Assembly (NCBI GenBank): GCA_022376465.1
Contig: JACDTU010000010.1
Coordinates: 248,001 to 312,000 of the forward strand
Length of the DNA: 64,000 nt
Origin: Cubamyces lactineus
Lineage: Eukaryota > Basidiomycota > Agaricomycetes > Polyporales > Polyporaceae
Direction of reading: 5' to 3'
A program made the translations under genes and the position numbers. This document shows, one piece after another, positions 1 to 11,014 of this stretch (positions are counted from its first letter, which is position 1; each line of letters opens with the position of its first letter). A model generated the notes under the pieces. The model ran no database searches and was not told the origin of the DNA. It worked only from the letters and a program-made list of their open reading frames with translations.

Positions 1-1930
1 ACGACGGTAATCGGGGTGGCATTGAGAAATAAGAGGGATCTACACCCATGTATGGTATGATGACCCTGCAATATTATGGCTTATTGCGAACACCAGTCGG
101 CCGGAACTGAAGACGTAGTACTTACGTCTCAACCAGGACGCGCGGGACAAGGAGGGCGTCGGACTGCCGATAAGCAAGCCGATGTCTACGCCACTTACCG
201 CACGGCGGTACTAAACGGACGAAGAAACGTTCTGATGGCACGTCGTGCAACACAGGCGTCCAAGACGTTGTATAAGGCTCTTACTTGATACCAGATCATA
301 GGTACCAGATGGCGCTGGGGATTACAGCAAGTCAAGGCATGACAGTGGACGCGACACTTTCCGGATGGAGATGGGCATGAGTATGTCATACAGGCTCGAC
401 AGTTCAGGTCACAGAACCACTTACCGTAGGATCACCGGCCCAAGGAAGTGGTTGCTGCACATAAACCTACCGTGTGGGACTTTCTATGGCGTGTTGTACG
501 CGTGTTACACCTTGCCGCTTGAAGCTGGGATTTTCGCACCGAAGAGCCTGCTGCATCTAATCTTATCAGATAACATGGGAGATAGACAGACGAAAGGCCA
601 CATACTCGTGGAATGCATTGGGAGCGAATCATCAGGCTGTTCACCACAAAGCATGGTCAGGAGATTAGTGTGAGAGACGTCGTGCTCGCTGAGCGGACAG
701 AACCCTCGCTGATGTAAAGTCTGCTGTCAATGCACGCCTGGCAGAACGGGGTAATATTAACGGTTGGAGAAGGGAGAAGATGCTTGAGTTAATCTCCCGA
801 GCGCGGGGCGCGGACGAGACGCGCATGGGCCGGTTCGCATGCCAAGTAGAGCCAAGCGCGTCCTCGAGCTGCCAAGCAACTTCTCTGTCCATTAATACTC
901 AGTTAGTGCGGTCCGCAATCCAACCTTGGTGGGTTCCATACATGTAAGGAGAGCTGCGTAACTTCTGTGCACAGCGACGCAGAATATGCGGCCAGCCACT
1001 ATGCTGTAAATCTATGAAAGGCTGTGTGGATGAGATTGAACATAGAGCAAGTGATAGCCGGGCCAGGATACTGCAGTTGTGCCGCTAAGTGTAAGGCGAG
1101 AATGTGAGTACATATTGGTTCATACCTAAGTATCACGGCTCTGGCAACTTCTTGCACCACTCGTACAGACGGAGTCGTAACCAAGGCCGCGGATAACTCG
1201 GTAAGAACCCCGGTCCTGCGCCGGGAGCATTGGTCCATTCATCGGACGAAAATCTGTCAAGATTTTGTGACTTGACCAGATGTGCCGACTCCGTAACGAA
1301 TCAGTCTGCTCGGGTTTCGATGTCTCGACCGGAGAAGATCAAGCCGGACTTGATGGTTGTCGCTTGTAAATACTGGGACGCTAGAACGGAGCCCTGCCCA
1401 TGTTCACTTCAGTGTAGTATGTCAAGTGTTGCGAGTTGAAGTGTAGATCGTGGCCAAGGTTCATTTTCGGGGAAGACCGATCAAAAGCAGCCGGTTTCTC
1501 AATAGTTCTACAAAAGAGTACTTACAGCATAGCAGAACAGGACACCTAGTATAGGTGCTGCTTGAGAAACTAGGACGTCTTCACGATATGCACAATTGCA
1601 ATAACCGGTGTATCTGCACTCCGAGCGGATAGAGTACCGGGGAGACATACCATTCCATGGGCGATTGGTCGGACCACCTTGCCTATCTGTCAGCGAGCGT
1701 TGAGCATAGGTATTGTATAGCCCAGAGGCAGGTATAGATCAGTGGCTCCAGATGTACTTGACTCGAAGACAGGAAAGCTGGCAGGAGGTGGTCGTGTCAA
1801 TTCTCGACGTTTTACTTATTCCCGAAACGGGGAGAGAGAAAATGCCGGCATAATCGGGCCACCTCCGGACCGGCTCAGAAATGTCTCGAAATGGCAGGGT
1901 TGGGCTGAAGTCTGCCTTAGTCAGCATTAG
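1..1930. other. No recognisable gene (about 1.9 kb)
   Basis: All open frames here are short (about 100 codons at most), overlap one another on both strands, and contain no motif I recognise. I found no run of plausible exons joined by GT..AG introns. The last part presumably holds the upstream promoter of the U2AF gene. The remainder is either non-coding or too decayed to read. Confidence 0.6.
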
Positions 1931-1935
1931 CCACC

Positions 1936-1943
1936 TATATAAG
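1936..1943 (+). promoter_or_regulatory. TATA box of the U2AF small-subunit gene
   Basis: The octamer TATATAAG lies 58 bp upstream of the U2AF start codon at 2001. It is followed at a typical distance by the pyrimidine-rich stretch ACTCTTCATCGACTTCG, a likely transcription start. Position and sequence are seen directly; the function is inferred. Confidence 0.55.
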
Positions 1944-2000
1944 CGAAGCGCTCACTTGCGACGTAACTCTTCATCGACTTCGTGCACACTCTCACTCACT

Positions 2001-2920
2001 ATGGCCTCACACTTGGTATGTTTCTACCCTCTACACAACTTCTACAGAATGGAATAGCTGACTTGTTGCAGGCAAACATCTTCGGCACAGAGCAGGACCG
2101 TGTCAACTGCTCGTTCTATTACAAAGTATGTTTTTCAACCGACTATTCTTGTGTTGCACCTAATCACCAAGCATTCCCCAGATTGGCGCATGCCGACACG
2201 GCGATCGTTGCTCCAGGAAGCACATCAAGCCCGCTTTCTCGCAAACTATTCTCCTTCCCAATGTTTACCACAACCCTGCGCATGACCCTGTATGCACCAA
2301 AACCGAGAAGGAGCTACAAGAGGGCTTTGACGCTGTGTACGAGGACCTCTACTGCGAGCTTGCGAAGTTTGGTCACCTTCTGGAGCTTCATGTGAGTGTA
2401 CACACGCTGGTATCGCACATTAACATGTCCCTGACGTCTCATAAACCAGGTCTGCGACAACGTCGGCGACCACTTGATTGGTAATGTGTACGCGCGTTAC
2501 GAATGGGAGACGGAGGCGCAGGCTGCTGTCGATAACCTCAACGATCGCTGGTATGCAGGTGAGTTGGGCTGGTGTCTGGCTAGTCAAAATATCACTGACG
2601 GTGTTGTGTGTCCAGGGCGTCCCCTGTATGCCGAACTCTCCCCCGTCACCGATTTCCGCGAAGCTTGCTGCCGCCAAAATGAAAACGGTGAATGCAATCG
2701 TGGAGGTTTCTGTAACTTCATGCATCTACGACTCCCGTCCCCAGAGCTGGCACGGTCACTGCGCCACGGTCAGCGTCTAGAGAGGCGCCTAAACCCCCCG
2801 CAGACGACGGGTGGAGGCGGCTGGGAGCCAGGCAAGAGAGAGGGTGGGCGCGGTCGCAGCGCCAGCCCGGCTAGGCGCGGTGGGCGTCACGACGGTGAAG
2901 ACAGGTGGACTCGGAAGTGA
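2001..2920 (+). CDS. U2 snRNP auxiliary factor small subunit (U2AF35/U2AF23)
   Basis: This subunit of the U2AF heterodimer recognises the AG at the 3' splice site during early spliceosome assembly in the nucleus. Exon 1 codes only MASHL (2001-2015). Exon 2 starts at 2072 and gives ANIFGTEQDRVNCSFYYK, and the next exon starts at 2182 with IGACRHGDRCSRKH. Together they form the first CCCH zinc finger. The RRM-like UHM domain follows (FGHLLELHVCDNVGDHLIGN, then VYARYEWETEAQAA). The second finger is CCRQNENGECNRGGFCNFMH. The C-terminal tail is rich in Gly, Arg and Ser (GRSASPARRGG), a reduced RS domain. Order and length match the family. The gene converges on ALG14, with 139 bp between the stop codons. 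The identification is secure; exact exon borders in the middle were not all checked. Confidence 0.93.
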
Positions 2921-3059
2921 ATGATGTTCTTGTACTTAGGATGTTCCTCTTGAGGGTATCTCGCGTCTCGCTGTATATATTGTAGTATTGTTATATTTTG
3001 CCAACACGTCTTTGGACTTGGTATCATGTCTGCGGATCTAAGAGTACACTTGCACGACA

Positions 3060-4049
3060 TTACACCAACCAACCTCGATATTCCCCCCTTTTCCCGTCTT
3101 TTAGAAGGTCTGGCCATTGAACCACAAATCTGCGAAATTGAGCAATCTCGCATGAACGGATGGTCGCACGCGAACTCACCTGTCTACTAACGGTCTCAAT
3201 AATTTGCCGGAGAGGGATAACCGTCGTACCCGAGTGAAAGACTCGACGTAAATGAGTTTGGGGGACCTCAAGCCCAGTATCTCACAGGTTGTTAGATTAG
3301 CTACAGCCACCTGACAAATGAATATGGCGTACTCGGTTAACATACGCGGCAATGCACAAGACGAAGCAGGTTCCCGGTCCGTTGAGGAGCAGCACCTCTG
3401 CTGCTGGTCTCCCTAGGATAGGTGCTATCGTGATATGCCATATCGAGGCCGCCAGGGAGACCATAGCGGTGAATGGAGTGGTAAGCAGCGGCTGGTGAAC
3501 ATGCCGAGCCCTCGGGATCACGATGAATGAATAAGGCGTCTCTGCTGCTGAGTTCTGGTCGAAGTCAATGAATTCTGCACAGCCCAGAGAACGGAGGTTC
3601 GGGTAAGGAAATACGGACAGAATGGGTGCCCTTGTTTGCATCGGCGGCTTTAGCGCATTCCAGGTCGACGGCCTTCTGCATGCTCAGCGTGTCGCCTTCG
3701 CTGATATAGTAGATTCGACGGGAATAGCGGGCAAAATCTATGGCAGATAAGAGGCTGAGAATTTCGCTGGTGTGTCCACCTGATGGTATCAACCGCTCAG
3801 TAAAGGAGGACAATCGAGAGAAACCGGCGGACCTGAGCCGAGAAACACGGCGAGGTTGCAGCTGACTGAGGCTTGGCGAATGTTACGAGCAGTGCTCTGT
3901 CTTGAAGGCAGCGACTTGTATAGTCTATACCCAACTACCGCCAGAGATATAATGACGCCAAGGCATATATACCGCAGGATTCCCTGTAATACCTGCTCCG
4001 TTCAACGCGTTGCGAGATAAGAGTTCCGATGGGAAAGGTTCCGTACCAT
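3060..4049 (-). CDS. ALG14: ALG14, membrane anchor subunit of the UDP-GlcNAc transferase
   Basis: Alg14 anchors the catalytic subunit Alg13 to the cytosolic face of the ER. The pair adds the second GlcNAc to the dolichol-linked N-glycan precursor. The reconstructed protein begins with a hydrophobic anchor (GILRYICLGVIISLAVVGYR). It continues with the family signature FLGSGGHTSEILSLL, then DFARYSRRIYYISEGDTLS, IPRARHVHQPLLTTPFTA, LLLNGPGTCFVLCIAAY, ILGLRSPKLIYVESFTRV and the C-terminal FVVQWPDLLKDGKRGEYRGW. These pieces lie in successive exons on the minus strand with GT..AG introns. The start is unusual: reading straight through from the ATG at 4049 meets an in-frame TGA. A 54-bp GT..AG intron (3993-4046) directly after the ATG removes it, so exon 1 would be a single codon. 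The border between the SEGDTLS and IPRARH exons was not resolved. Confidence 0.88.
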
Positions 4050-4226
4050 CGCGGATGCAGCGACTACAGCTTGAGACTGCAGCAGAGTGCGTTTACTTTC
4101 AATATACCAATTTCCTGGATTTCTGACGACCTAAGAGAGAGTACGGTCACCAAGCCCGCCACGTCCCAGGTCTGCCGTGGTCCAAGATGCCAAGTGGGCG
4201 CCGGATGAGCGCTCTGTGTACTGAAT

Positions 4227-4253
4227 GTGACTGGTAGTCACGGGACCGTGACT
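4227..4253. promoter_or_regulatory. Triple GTGACT/AGTCAC element in the ALG14-CDC23 divergent promoter
   Basis: Three copies of the hexamer GTGACT alternate in orientation: forward at 4227-4232, reverse at 4236-4241, forward at 4248-4253. The last two form an 18-bp inverted repeat with 8-bp arms (AGTCACGG and CCGTGACT) around GA. The core TGACTC resembles half of a Gcn4/AP-1 bZIP site. It lies between two divergent genes whose start codons are 374 bp apart. The pattern is seen directly; binding is inferred. Confidence 0.4.
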
Positions 4254-4385
4254 CTGTGCGAGCGCGTCGCGTTCAGACGGTGGCCCTGCCAAGTGCCCCT
4301 TGCAAGGCGCGTTCACCTCTCTCTTCCTCCCCACAGCACACACCCTGACGCCACAGTGGCTAAGACGGACTTTACAAGAACGCGC

Positions 4386-4403
4386 GATTAACCCGAGTTA
4401 ATC
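4386..4403. promoter_or_regulatory. Inverted repeat GATTAAC-CCGA-GTTAATC upstream of CDC23
   Basis: A perfect inverted repeat with 7-bp arms and a 4-bp spacer ends 20 bp before the CDC23 start codon. It may be an operator or a chance palindrome near the transcription start. Confidence 0.3.
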
Positions 4404-4423
4404 ACATAGATCACGGGGACGTT

Positions 4424-7001
4424 ATGGCTGAATCCGTGTATAAGGTCGACGCCGAAGTGGTAGCAGGGTTGCGAAACGCGGTACGCGATTGTTCGGATCG
4501 AGGGTTGTTGTATGCGTCGAAGTGGTATGTGGTGTCATTCAGAGCTACTCAGGCGTACTAACCTGACGCGTGTCTGTCCCAGGGCGGCAGAGTTGTTGTG
4601 TTCCTTGTCGCCGACCAAGCGGCAACTTGGACAAGCTACTGTGCCACTCACTAATTTCCACACATCTACGCCCGCTCGTTCAAGGTCTCCTAGGCCGTCC
4701 ATATCGTTCTCTGTGCAAACCCCCGCTCCGATTACACATGAGCCTGTCCATGCATTTACATTGCAACCTCCTCAAGGTGACCCATCCATGTTGCCGGTTC
4801 AGCCTCCAGAGGTCCTGCAGCAGGAAGCAATCTGGGAAGCAGAAGACGCGGATCAAATAGCGATGGCCAAGACTTTCTTGGACTCGAAAGAGTTTTTGAG
4901 GGTGGTCCATTGGTTGAGACCTTGTAAGAGTGCGAAGGCAGCCTTTCTCCGTGTGTATAGTCAGTATTTGGTAAATGTTTCCTCCTTGGGCAATCTAAGT
5001 ACATTGAATCAATACCACGGTGCAGGAAAGCGAGAAGGAAGCACTACGAGAATGGTATAAGTTAGAAAGTGAGTTTGCACAGATATGATAACAAGTCGTA
5101 GACTAGAAGTTCCGCCGGTAGATACTCGCGAACAACCGCCCGAGCCTGTGAACTCCTCACTTCACGAGCTTCTGGAACTCGTCAAGAACGCGACGGATCC
5201 ATGGTTGCTGTTTTTGTAAGTGTCGCCGTTTGATTGTCCGGGGCCCGCACTGATTCACTGATTGCAGGAAGACAATTTTCCTGTACCGCCTGTCTAGGCG
5301 GGAAGAAGCCATGGAGAGTGCCATACTGTCTATAGCACAATACCCGTGGAACTGGTCGACTTGGATCGCCCTGGGCGATTGTCTTGCGGATGGCGACGAG
5401 GTACTCCGGCCCCTGAAATCCAAAGATGTCACGCTGACACGCTCTAACAGCTATCTTCCCTTCTGCCGCTGCTCCCGCTCCCTTCTCATCACCCACTCGT
5501 TCTGATGTTTCAGGTTAAGACCCTGAACAGCCTGAACAGCCCCACCGACAACGAACTGGGCCTCTGTGACCGTCTCCTAAGCGAAGATTGCTTCCCTCGG
5601 AGCATGTGGATCATGGCACTTCGAGGAAACGTTCTGTACTACCTGCATGGTGCGAGACCTTGTTGACGCTGGGGCCCGGTTGGATCATACTCATAATCAA
5701 ATCGCCGCGTTGTCTGCGCAGATTTCACGGCTGCTGAGGCGCAGTTCCGCAAGATCCTCGCCATTGATCCATACCGCGTTGACGACATCGACATCCTCTC
5801 GAACATCCTGTATGTGTCGGAGAATAACAATGCCTTGTCCAAGTTGGCCCACGACTACCTCGCTATCGATAAGGACCGCCCAGAGATTTGTTGTATCATC
5901 GGTGTGTCAAACTGGCTACCGACGTGTTCAAGGCTAACCACTTGCACTGCTCCCGCAGGTAATTACTACTCCTTGCGCGCCGAGCACGAGAAGGCGGTGA
6001 AGTACTTTAGGCGGGCAACTCAGCTCGACCGGACCTACTTGGCAGCTTGGACGCTGATGGGTCACGAGTTTGTCGAGATGAAGAACTCTCATGCGGCAAT
6101 AGAAGCGTATCGGAAGGCTGTGGGTAAGTTGGCTCATCTTGAAGCCAAGGTGCCGTTGGCCGGATGCAGACTCAATGGTCGTCGTGGCGTTGACAATCTA
6201 GACGTGAACAAGAAAGATTACCGCGCGTGGTACGGGCTTGCGCAGGCCTACGAGCTTCTTGGCATGCACCAATACGCTCTCTACTATTATCAACACGCGA
6301 CGGCGCTCCGGTATGTCTTCTCCTATCGGACTCTACCGCTTGTTCTGACAGTGCGCATCAGTCCCTATGACGTGCGCATCTGGCAAGCAGAAGGAATGTG
6401 CTACGAAGAAATGGGGCGGTAAGTAGCCTCTGCGGATCGCTGCGTGCGCTTTATGTCCGCTGCTGTGCTGACGGAGTCCCTTCGATCCTCATGTTATCAG
6501 GTTGAAGGAAGCGACCGAATGCCTACGACGCGCTCTCATCGGTGCGGATCCGCAAGAGACTACGATACACTTGAAGCTTGCAAAGCTACACCACGACCTC
6601 GAGGAATTCGCAGAGGCAGCTGCATACCACCGTCGTATAGTAGAAGTTTGCCGATCTGCCCGTACGTTCTTGCTCTTTGCACAGACTCGCGTGCTTATTG
6701 CGTGCACCTATGACGTCGTTGCTCAATCCTCCCATGATTGACAGAGAAGCCCATCCAAGAGTGGTCGAAATCAGCCGTGTATGTCGCACGCTATCACATC
6801 CTGCAAGGCGGCGGTGATCTCGCCCTGGCCAGGCAATACCTCGAGTGGGTCTCCGTGAGCAACGCAGAAGAGGTCACGCAAGCCAATGAGCTGCTGAGGC
6901 GACATCTTCCCGCTGCCGTTATGCGTCAGCAACAACAGCAACAGCAGAATGCCGCGAGTGCTGGCGGGCGCGCGGCGTCGGAGGGTCCTCCTATAGCATG
7001 A
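4424..7001 (+). CDS. CDC23: Anaphase-promoting complex subunit 8 (CDC23/APC8), TPR protein
   Basis: APC8 is a TPR scaffold subunit of the anaphase-promoting complex, the nuclear ubiquitin ligase that triggers anaphase and mitotic exit. The start codon at 4424 opens [20 protein letters not shown] and then [10 protein letters not shown]. An intron beginning GTATGT joins this to [10 protein letters not shown], which matches the family's N-terminal block. Later exons give [48 protein letters not shown] and [21 protein letters not shown] run of TPR units follows, including [40 protein letters not shown] and [20 protein letters not shown]. The protein ends in a Gln-rich, low-complexity tail ([10 protein letters not shown]). 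It contains many introns of about 50-60 bp. The identification rests on both the N-terminal block and the TPR series. Confidence 0.92.
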
Positions 7002-7319
7002 CGTCCTTCCTTCTCACAGTGAGTGCGGAGTACGACGGGCCAGGCCCCTCTATACATTGCGACGGACATTGTTGTACGTACAAGGGGAAATACTACTTTG
7101 ATCGCTCTGGGATGTGTCACCCTCGTCGTTCTCCGTTCCCCCGCTCATGCAAGTTCCCAAGTCCCTGAGTTCTCTGGTCTAAGGGGCCGGCCCTAAACTC
7201 AGACGGGCGCTAATTTGCGTGACACTGGTAACGGGCGTCTGATGGAGGCCGGTCACGAGCAGCGAAGGCAAGCGTGACGACGTCAACGGAACAAAACAAA
7301 CAAAATCGCTGAGACGGGG

Positions 7320-9261
7320 ATGTCGAGTCTCGCAGGCCCAAGCTCGCATGCGTTTTCCTCCTTCTCTGTGCACTCTCAGCAACCTACAGCGATCTCGACG
7401 AAGCTCAGACGCGTCACCGATGTCGATTCTACCCCCTCAAGTGCAACCACTCCGCCCACGACCGTCCCACCCACTCCAGTAGTCCGGGCGCAATCAGTCG
7501 CAGAGACCGATGGCCGGGAGCAAAGCCAGGATAGACAAGTGAACGGCAGTACGTCTCATGGACAAGATGGTGGCCTCTACACACAGATCAGGCGGCCGCA
7601 AGACCTGAAGGCGAGCGTGGTCGCGGATCTGGATGCTGTGCGCGCTCGGACAACCGCGCTGAGCAGAAAACGCGATCGGACTATCGAGGAGGAGGCTGCG
7701 ATGGTCCATACCGCCACCAGGTGTGTTGTAAACAGCTCTAGACGTTGTTGCGTTGTTTCTGAAGTGATATGCCAGAATTGCGTCGAGATTGGCTGAGGAC
7801 CAGCGAGCAGCACTCGTTCCGGACGTTGAGACGCCGTTCGTGGACGAAGTAGATGTGGTCAGGAGACTACTGCCATACCATATCTTCCAGCAACCGAAAG
7901 AAGACCTCGATACTGTCCTACAAACAGGCAGCGTACATCCCTCGCGTAAAGGCAAGCGCAAGGCAACAGAGGAAGATATGCTCAGGGAGGAGATTGCAGG
8001 TACGGTTCCGTCCGTGTGCACTGCTGCCGATAGTCTAAAACCAATTGCTCTAGATACGAAGTTTGCCCTGGAGTGTTGGAAGCGACGGCAGGATCTTGAG
8101 AGACGTTTCAGGAAGGCCAGGATCCAGTCCGGCAAGGTACGTAATATCATATATCTTCGGAGGTTGTGTAGCTTATGTGCTCTGGATCTGCAGCGAGCCT
8201 CACCTGATGATCAAGGATACTTTCTTGCACAAGCCGTCTTGGAAATCGAACGTGCCGACACTGCTGCTCTCCAGCAAGAGCTACGTGCAGCACGACAGGA
8301 GCTCGACAAGATTGAACGGGAGAAGCGTCTGGCTGCTCCACCTCCCCCTGCCGCCCCAACAACAGCATCTACCTCGCGGCCCACAATGAATGTGCGAACC
8401 GCGAACTATTACAATCCATCGGCACCGTCCACGCCGACACAGACACCGACGACTGCGACATTCATGCCCCCTTACCGGCCATACACCTACTCTTACTCTC
8501 AATATCCCACCACGCAGTACACGTATAATCCACATGCATACAACGCCACACCGTATGCGACTGCCACGTCCAACACCTATGGATCTACGTCTGCCACGAC
8601 GACACCTGCCGCTACCTCCACGACATACACCCCGGCGGCGAATGCCGCGACGACATCTACGTCAGTTGCTTCCGCGCAAGTACAGCAGGCACAGGCGTAT
8701 CCTTATGCCGCAAGCAACACGGCGATACCCGTTCAGCTACCGGTCAGCTCATTGAATGCCCTGAGCGCTCTAGGGATCGTCCCCGTCGCTGCTGGCTCGG
8801 TGCCGTCGGCAGGCCAGCCTCAACCTCCTGCAGTCATCAAATCCACCAATGGGAGCATGCTAAATCTAGAGATTAACTTGTCGCTGCTGCAATCTGCGCA
8901 AATGAGCGGACTCGCGTTGATTCTCAATGCTCTTACGTCAAGAGGCGTGAACGTGGACGGGTCCTCTGCGGGAACGGGAGGTATGGCGTCGACTGTCGGT
9001 GCTACAGCGGGTTCGGCATCCACGAACGATACGAGCTTGTCAGCATCCACAGGAGTATCCGCCCCTGCGGGACAACCGACGAACGGCGCTCCATCCTCCG
9101 CGACGTCCTTGAATGGTATCGCTCCGTCGTCTTCTGCCCTAGCCCCGCCGAATACCACGGGTCCAGCACCGACCACTTCGTCGACTTCTGCTGCGATAGC
9201 CGTACCTGATTCGACCGCTTCGATGACTGAATCCAATGTCACCGCCCCACCGCCTACCTGA
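7320..9261 (+). CDS. GLTSCR-domain protein, probable SWI/SNF accessory subunit
   Basis: The N-terminal exon (7320 to about 7720) is Ser/Thr/Pro-rich and ends in a basic helix (KASVVADLDAVRARTTALSR, KRDRTIEEEAAM). After a short intron comes LAEDQRAALVPDVETPFVDE followed by VDVVRRLLPYHIFQQPKEDL. I recognise this as the conserved region of GLTSCR1/BICRA-type proteins, which in animals belong to a small SWI/SNF (BAF) subcomplex. A charged coiled coil follows (RRQDLERRFRKARIQSGK; QQELRAARQELDKIEREK). The C-terminal half is low complexity, rich in Ala, Thr, Pro, Ser and Tyr, with one better-structured block (PVQLPVSSLNALSALGIVPV; LNLEINLSLLQSAQMSGLAL). At least three introns interrupt the coding sequence. 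Family assignment is from memory of the motif; the SWI/SNF role is inferred. Confidence 0.7.
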
Positions 9262-10075
9262 CCGCAGGCGCGCAGGGAGAAGAAGTCGAAGGCGCGCAGC
9301 ATTGGGAACGACGATCAGAGGTCACGGAAGATTACGAGCGGTAGCATATCTTGGTTCTTGTCCGCGACGTCGTTGTTCGTGTACCAGTAGAGTGGCATGC
9401 CGTTGTAAGCAGATGTAGAGTTTGTAAGAATGGAAACACGTTCCACACGGCCGCATGCCTCGCACTGACGGCCGAGCGAGAGGGAAGAACAAGGGGAGTG
9501 ATTCCGCGCGCGATCTCTTCGTGCATACCTTCCTTTCCGAGCGGAGCGCGCTGAATCTTGAGCAGATCTGGAGGGCGCGCTGCTTAGTCAGCGCGCAGGT
9601 ACGTCATCGGCAGTGAGCACTCGTTGCTTTGTTCTCGACCTTGACGTCGTTTATTCCAACTTTTTCGTCGCTCGATGCTGTCTTTCAGTCTCTTGTCGCC
9701 GTCTTCTAGGCGTTTGTCATCGTCCGAGCCCGACGCCACCCGGGCGTAGTCATCGTCCGACCCGATGCGGCCACGACCGGGCGCAATGAACAAGGTTCAC
9801 GTCCTATCGGCCTGCATGATGCCCACGACGCTTCCTCTGTTCTTGCCGAGCACCCCAAATCTGAGCAGGCCACTCCACCCCCGGTTGCCACCCATTCCGC
9901 ACCCATTTTGCCACCACGCCTTCCAGTACTTATACCACCCACCAGCCGTGTGTACGTTTCTTTCAACTCTTTGTCGTCTAACAAACAGTCAGCCGCCCCG
10001 AGATACCCTCGACTCTACCACGCATATACCCAGCCACGCGTACTCAGCTTTGCTGCTCGGCTCTAATATCGTGCA
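9262..10075. other. Intergenic region with a small imperfect tandem repeat
   Basis: No gene is recognised between the GLTSCR-domain gene and the next F-box-like gene. Around 9716-9782 there are two diverged copies of a unit of about 33 bp beginning TCATCGTCCGA. On the minus strand it would code an SDDD-containing repeat, but no gene context supports that. The last few hundred bases are C-rich and presumably hold the promoter and leader of the gene at 10076. Confidence 0.5.
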
Positions 10076-11014
10076 ATGACCTCCTCATTCGTCTTCTCCA
10101 ATCTCCCCGTCGAACTTGTCCGTGACATCCTCGAGCATGCCGCTCACTCCGACCGTGCCACCGCCCGCAACCTCACGCTTGTATCCTCCGCGGTCAAGCG
10201 CTGGACGGACCCCATCCTCTACGACACCGTCGTGCTTTCGACAGCACGCTCACTTCGGGCCTTTGTCGCAGCAATCGCGAACAAGCCCTCCGAGTTCATG
10301 CGCACCCGTGTGCGGAACCTCGGCATCTTCACACTCGGCCCCGTGCAAAGCATCGACCGAGTGCTCAAAGCATGCGCGGGCGTCCAGAGTCTCGCATGCG
10401 GGTTCTCACTCCTGTCATATATGCAAACCCAGGGGTCAGACGCACTACAGTCGCTCAAGCAACCTCGTGAACAGCACCTTCTAGGTGTAGCTTGTCGCGA
10501 CGGCTGGGACGCGTCGCTCGTCGGTCCGACTGTGACCCACCTACGCATACACCTTACCTCCTTTGACAGCAGTCGACCCGAGTCGCCATTCTCGTTCTCC
10601 ACCACACCGGGCCCGGACTCCGGATGGGATCGACTCAAGGCGCTGCCCTCGCTTACCCACCTTGCAGTCGTCTACCGGCCTTCAGGCTCCACACCACCCA
10701 CTGCCATCATCCCCCACCTATCCCGTCTCGTGCCATCCGGCCCCAGCTCAGACAGCGACGCTCACCTGCCGTCGCTACAACTCATCCTCATTCAAGTTGT
10801 AGGCGCGACGAAAGACGCGTCTTTCGCAAGTGATACAGTCAGTGCGCTCAATGCAGCCGCGGAGTCGGCGGGCGGACCGGCATTGCGCGTCGTCGCTGAG
10901 CTCGCCCCCTTCTCCGCCGCCCATCAGTGGGAAGAGTCGGTCAGAGGTGGGCGGGGCGTGTGGGACAGCGCCGAGGCGGTTATGCAGAAGCGGCTTACTT
11001 CCCCCTCAAAGTGA
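10076..11014 (+). CDS. F-box-like protein, single exon
   Basis: This is a 312-residue single-exon protein. Residues 6-45 (VFSNLPVELVRDILEHAAHS, then LVSSAVKRWTDPILYDTVVL) fit the F-box-like pattern LPxELxxxIL..W..P.LY that is common in Agaricomycetes. The remainder has loosely repeated leucine-containing strands (VTHLRIHLTSF, LPSLTHLAVVY, LPSLQLILIQVVG), suggesting a degenerate leucine-rich repeat. F-box proteins recruit substrates to SCF ubiquitin ligases, but many members of this fungal family are uncharacterised. The start chosen is the first ATG, just before the F-box. No intron is needed. Confidence 0.75.
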   Translation: MTSSFVFSNLPVELVRDILEHAAHSDRATARNLTLVSSAVKRWTDPILYDTVVLSTARSLRAFVAAIANKPSEFMRTRVRNLGIFTLGPVQSIDRVLKACAGVQSLACGFSLLSYMQTQGSDALQSLKQPREQHLLGVACRDGWDASLVGPTVTHLRIHLTSFDSSRPESPFSFSTTPGPDSGWDRLKALPSLTHLAVVYRPSGSTPPTAIIPHLSRLVPSGPSSDSDAHLPSLQLILIQVVGATKDASFASDTVSALNAAAESAGGPALRVVAELAPFSAAHQWEESVRGGRGVWDSAEAVMQKRLTSPSK

